From positions 1 through 37,454 of the forward strand of contig WRHW01000017.1 of the NCBI GenBank assembly GCA_009783055.1: a stretch of 37,454 nucleotides of DNA. The letters are read 5' to 3'. Under the pieces are notes generated by a model. That model saw only the letters and a list, made by a program, of their open reading frames with translations. It did not search any database and had not been told where the DNA came from. The translations under genes were made by a program, and so were the position numbers. Below are positions 35,301 through 37,454 of this stretch, in pieces. Source of the DNA: Holophagaceae bacterium (GTDB taxonomy: Bacteria; Acidobacteriota; Holophagae; Holophagales; Holophagaceae). Within the stretch, counting starts at the first letter, position 1, and the number at the start of each line of letters is the position of its first letter.

Positions 35301-36247
35301 CTTCGGTGGATACCGCCAATGCTCTTGTGGATAGCCTGTTATCGGGCTATGGCGAAATAAATACCGAGTTGATAGATATCAACAGATTGCGAAGTGAGCA
35401 TATTAAGCTTACCTTCACAAAAATGCACGGCTGTGGCAATGACTACATTTATTTCAATTGCATGGATTCAGAAATTAGTTCACCAGAATCACTGTCAATT
35501 TTGTTGTCCGACAGACATATTGGAGTTGGTGGAGACGGAATTGTGTTAATCCAGCGACCTGACTCAGACATGGCAGATGTAAAAATGCGGGTTTTCCATC
35601 TTGATGGTAGCGAAGGTGATATGTGTGGCAATGCAATCAGATGTGTTGCCAAGTATATTCATGACAATCGGATTGTAAACAAATTACAAATGAAAGTTGA
35701 GACTAGAACCGGCATTCGCGAGTTGCATCTGTCCACCAAAAATGGACTGGTTTCCGCTGTAAAAGTAAATATGGGACGCTTGGGGTCAGTGCCAGAACAA
35801 ATATATAAACAGCTGAAAACAGAAAACATAGTCTCTAGACCAGTAACTATAGACGGTATCGAATATTTTGTTACATGTCTTGCATTGAGTAGCTCGCACA
35901 CTGTCATTTTCAGGTCAAGTATCGATGAACTTGACTTGAGCCTCGTCGGGGTGGCATTTGAAAAGAATGATATTTTTTCTGGAATTGCAAACACAGAGCT
36001 TGTAGAAGTGGTTAGTAGAAATCACTTAAAGATGAGGGTATGGGGGTTGGGAAAAGGTGAAATGAGAGCCTTTAGCGAAGGGGCTTGCGCCTCAGCAGTG
36101 GGCGCAATCTTGAATGGATACTGCGACAAAAATACAGATGTCAAAGTTCAACTTCTTGGTGGCGAATTGATCATAAGATATACAGATGAGGCAGTTTATA
36201 TGACAGGTGATTGCAAAAAAGTATTTGATGGAACTGTCGAAATATAG
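32303..36247 (+). CDS. carB: Carbamoyl-phosphate synthase large subunit fused to a DapF-like (diaminopimelate epimerase fold) domain
   Basis: The product has 1314 residues in one uninterrupted frame, starting with GTG. Residues 1 to about 1017 are a complete CarB: the first half begins [22 protein letters not shown], the second half (from about 514) [22 protein letters not shown], and a regulatory MGS-like domain covers about 893-1017. A short linker (about 1018-1035) leads into a whole DapF-like domain (about 1036-1314): [36 protein letters not shown] with Cys1108, NTELVEV, and [12 protein letters not shown]. In normal DapF the second cysteine lies in ERG-GET-ACGTG; here this is [13 protein letters not shown], with Phe1257 in its place. 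CarB is about 1070 residues elsewhere and not normally joined to DapF. The domain is probably not a working epimerase. Normal CarB function is likely. Confidence 0.93.
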   Translation: [1314 protein letters not shown]

Positions 36248-36320
36248 CAACTCAACTTTGTGTAAGAGACTGCATGTGTGTAGCAAATGCAAATATTTCA
36301 GCATAGCTATTGCATAAAAC

Positions 36321-36488
36321 CTGCAATCCCGAAAAAATATATCTATAATTTTCCGAGAGCGTTGTAAAAACAGGAATTGGCGGTTCTGGGATATTTATTC
36401 ATAGATATAATTTATATCTAGACACATTTTTCAAAATCTATGTTTTCCAATACTTTTTGAGCCTAGATATAACAATACGGGATTGCAG
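36321..36488. mobile_element. 168-bp MITE-like element with terminal inverted repeats
   Basis: The left end CTGCAATCCCG (36321-36331) is the exact reverse complement of CGGGATTGCAG (36478-36488). Six bases further in, TATATCTA (36338-36345) again pairs with TAGATATA (36464-36471), giving about 25-base ends with 19 matches. The AT-rich interior has no open frame. It lies between carB and the last gene. No clear target-site duplication was seen. Confidence 0.5.
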
Positions 36489-36508
36489 AATTCAACCGAA
36501 ACCCAGTT

Positions 36509-37243
36509 TCATTTCTCAATTTTCTTTTCTGGCTCTGGTGGCAGACTGTAAATAGGCTCGCCTGAGTCGCCCAAAAATTGTAGTACGGGTTTGCCTTCGG
36601 GGGTTACATACATCATTATCCGTGCTTTCCCCTTTGCGTCAGCAAGGATCACTGCCGCAGACTTGCCGCCAGTCCTGCCAAAAAATGCCCTGGTGGTTTG
36701 CTTCCCACCTGCCTCCTCGTATTTTTTCATTAATTCTTTCTTGATGTCCTCATCTGTAGCCTTCTCCCATTCTTCGTATATAGGCCAGTATTCCTTATGT
36801 ATCCCTCTGTCGTATATATTTAGCCCCGTCTGCATTCCTCCATTGCCTTCATAATGGCCCAAAGCCAACTGCTGGTCGCCACCAAAACGATCCATTGAAA
36901 AGTGCATTCCAGAGGCAGGGTTGCCCTTTTCGTCCAGCTTACCTTTGTAGACCAGCCCTCCGCACTCATCACCAACATCGTTGTAAAAAATTAGTCCAGG
37001 CATATTGCGGTCTTCGTAAAGTTCTTTACCGTCATTAACGGCTCGGGGGAGCAATTTTCGATTCGAAAGAACTAATTCCAGCTTGCCCTCCGGCGAAACG
37101 ATATTTATTCGTTCAGCGTCAATTTCCTTAAATTTTGTTTTTTGCGCCTCTGCCGCCACAAAGATAAAAAATAGCGTGGTGAGAGCTATGCCAATCTTTA
37201 ATAGGTGATTTTGCTTTTTGAGTTGTGCTATCTCAGCGTTCAT
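36509..37243 (-). CDS. Uncharacterised membrane-anchored or secreted protein
   Basis: The product has 244 residues. The ATG at 37243 is preceded by AGGAG. After a polar N-terminus with a short coiled-coil-like stretch (EIAQLKKQNHLLK) comes one hydrophobic segment (about residues 15-33) ending FVAAEAQ, so it is exported or anchored with the C-terminus outside. The rest consists of short beta-rich units: INIVSPEGKLELVLSN, GLIFYNDVGDECGGLVYKG, MHFSMDRFGGDQQLALG, and the repeat-like ARIMMYVTPEGKPVLQFLGDSGEPIYS. I have seen similar proteins only as conserved hypotheticals. No catalytic motif stands out. Confidence 0.8.
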   Translation of the reverse strand: MNAEIAQLKKQNHLLKIGIALTTLFFIFVAAEAQKTKFKEIDAERINIVSPEGKLELVLSNRKLLPRAVNDGKELYEDRNMPGLIFYNDVGDECGGLVYKGKLDEKGNPASGMHFSMDRFGGDQQLALGHYEGNGGMQTGLNIYDRGIHKEYWPIYEEWEKATDEDIKKELMKKYEEAGGKQTTRAFFGRTGGKSAAVILADAKGKARIMMYVTPEGKPVLQFLGDSGEPIYSLPPEPEKKIEK

Positions 37244-37305
37244 TTTGGTCTCCTGAAATGATAAACATCCAGCCACACCTGCTATTGGTGAAGGCAACTG
37301 CTAAA

Positions 37306-37335
37306 ATTCTATTTTTTTTTTTTTTGAAAAATCAA
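37306..37335 (-). promoter_or_regulatory. Putative promoter with an A14 tract as spacer
   Basis: On the minus strand TTGATT (37335-37330, 4 of 6) and TAGAAT (37311-37306, 5 of 6) are separated by 18 bases, made of TTTC and a run of 14 A (37325-37312). Transcription would begin near 37299, 56 bases before the ATG. Homopolymer spacers of this kind change length by slippage in phase-variable genes. Confidence 0.4.
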
Positions 37336-37454
37336 GACATTAAAGATCATTGCTGTCCAACTATTTTTTGGGGATTACCAATAAAACGCTGATAAGTCAG
37401 TGACATTTTAGAGTTTTTTGTCAAAACGATATGGAAAACGCATTTAGTTTTTGC

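Overview
This window looks like chromosome from a diderm (Gram-negative type) bacterium. Supporting signs are MEP-pathway isoprenoid synthesis, UppS/CdsA/RseP, an outer-surface-type lipoprotein, a LolA-like domain and a DapF-type domain. The phylum cannot be fixed from sequence alone. The lipoprotein at 4010-4600 and the Ig-like/dockerin tail of the papain-like protease resemble proteins I associate with Acidobacteriota (Holophagae), but this is memory-based and weak. GTG and TTG starts are common, and TAA, TAG and TGA are all used as stops.

Layout. (1) 1-8.7 kb is an accessory region. It holds the C-terminus of an MmeI-like restriction-modification enzyme, a secreted papain-like protease with three near-identical 98-residue repeats and a dockerin-like end, a lipoprotein, a helicase-less type ISP/IIG-like restriction-modification enzyme with an internal 57-residue duplication, and a broken Bro-N gene. 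(2) 8.7-17 kb, minus strand, is the envelope cluster uppS-cdsA-dxr-rseP. It is split between uppS and cdsA by an M28 peptidase gene carrying an in-frame amber codon and by nested palindromic repeats; an orphan hybrid histidine kinase lies upstream. (3) 17.4-19.6 kb is rsmI and dnaX, minus strand. (4) 20-24.4 kb, plus strand, is a tight operon of a short sigma-70 factor, a DnaC-like AAA+ protein with an altered Walker A, and an MMPL/RND exporter. (5) A DinG-like helicase converges on that operon. DedA, def, fmt and ubiX follow on the plus strand, then ogt and a short-chain dehydrogenase on the minus strand. (6) 31-36.2 kb is carA followed by a continuous reading frame fusing carB to a dapF-like domain. 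(7) The end of the window is a TIR-bounded 168-bp element and an uncharacterised membrane-anchored protein, whose putative promoter has an A14 tract as its spacer.

The most unusual items are four. First, the CarB-DapF fusion, whose epimerase domain has lost the second catalytic cysteine and several other active-site residues. Second, a dispersed family of intergenic palindromes (arms ATACCRAGTTGC), some in composite elements whose long stems change sequence but keep pairing; one arm-like fragment lies exactly in the CarB-DapF linker. Third, the amber-interrupted M28 peptidase, whose downstream metal ligands are all intact. Fourth, the sigma factor/degenerate AAA+/MMPL operon. No tRNA, rRNA, CRISPR array or transposase was seen.
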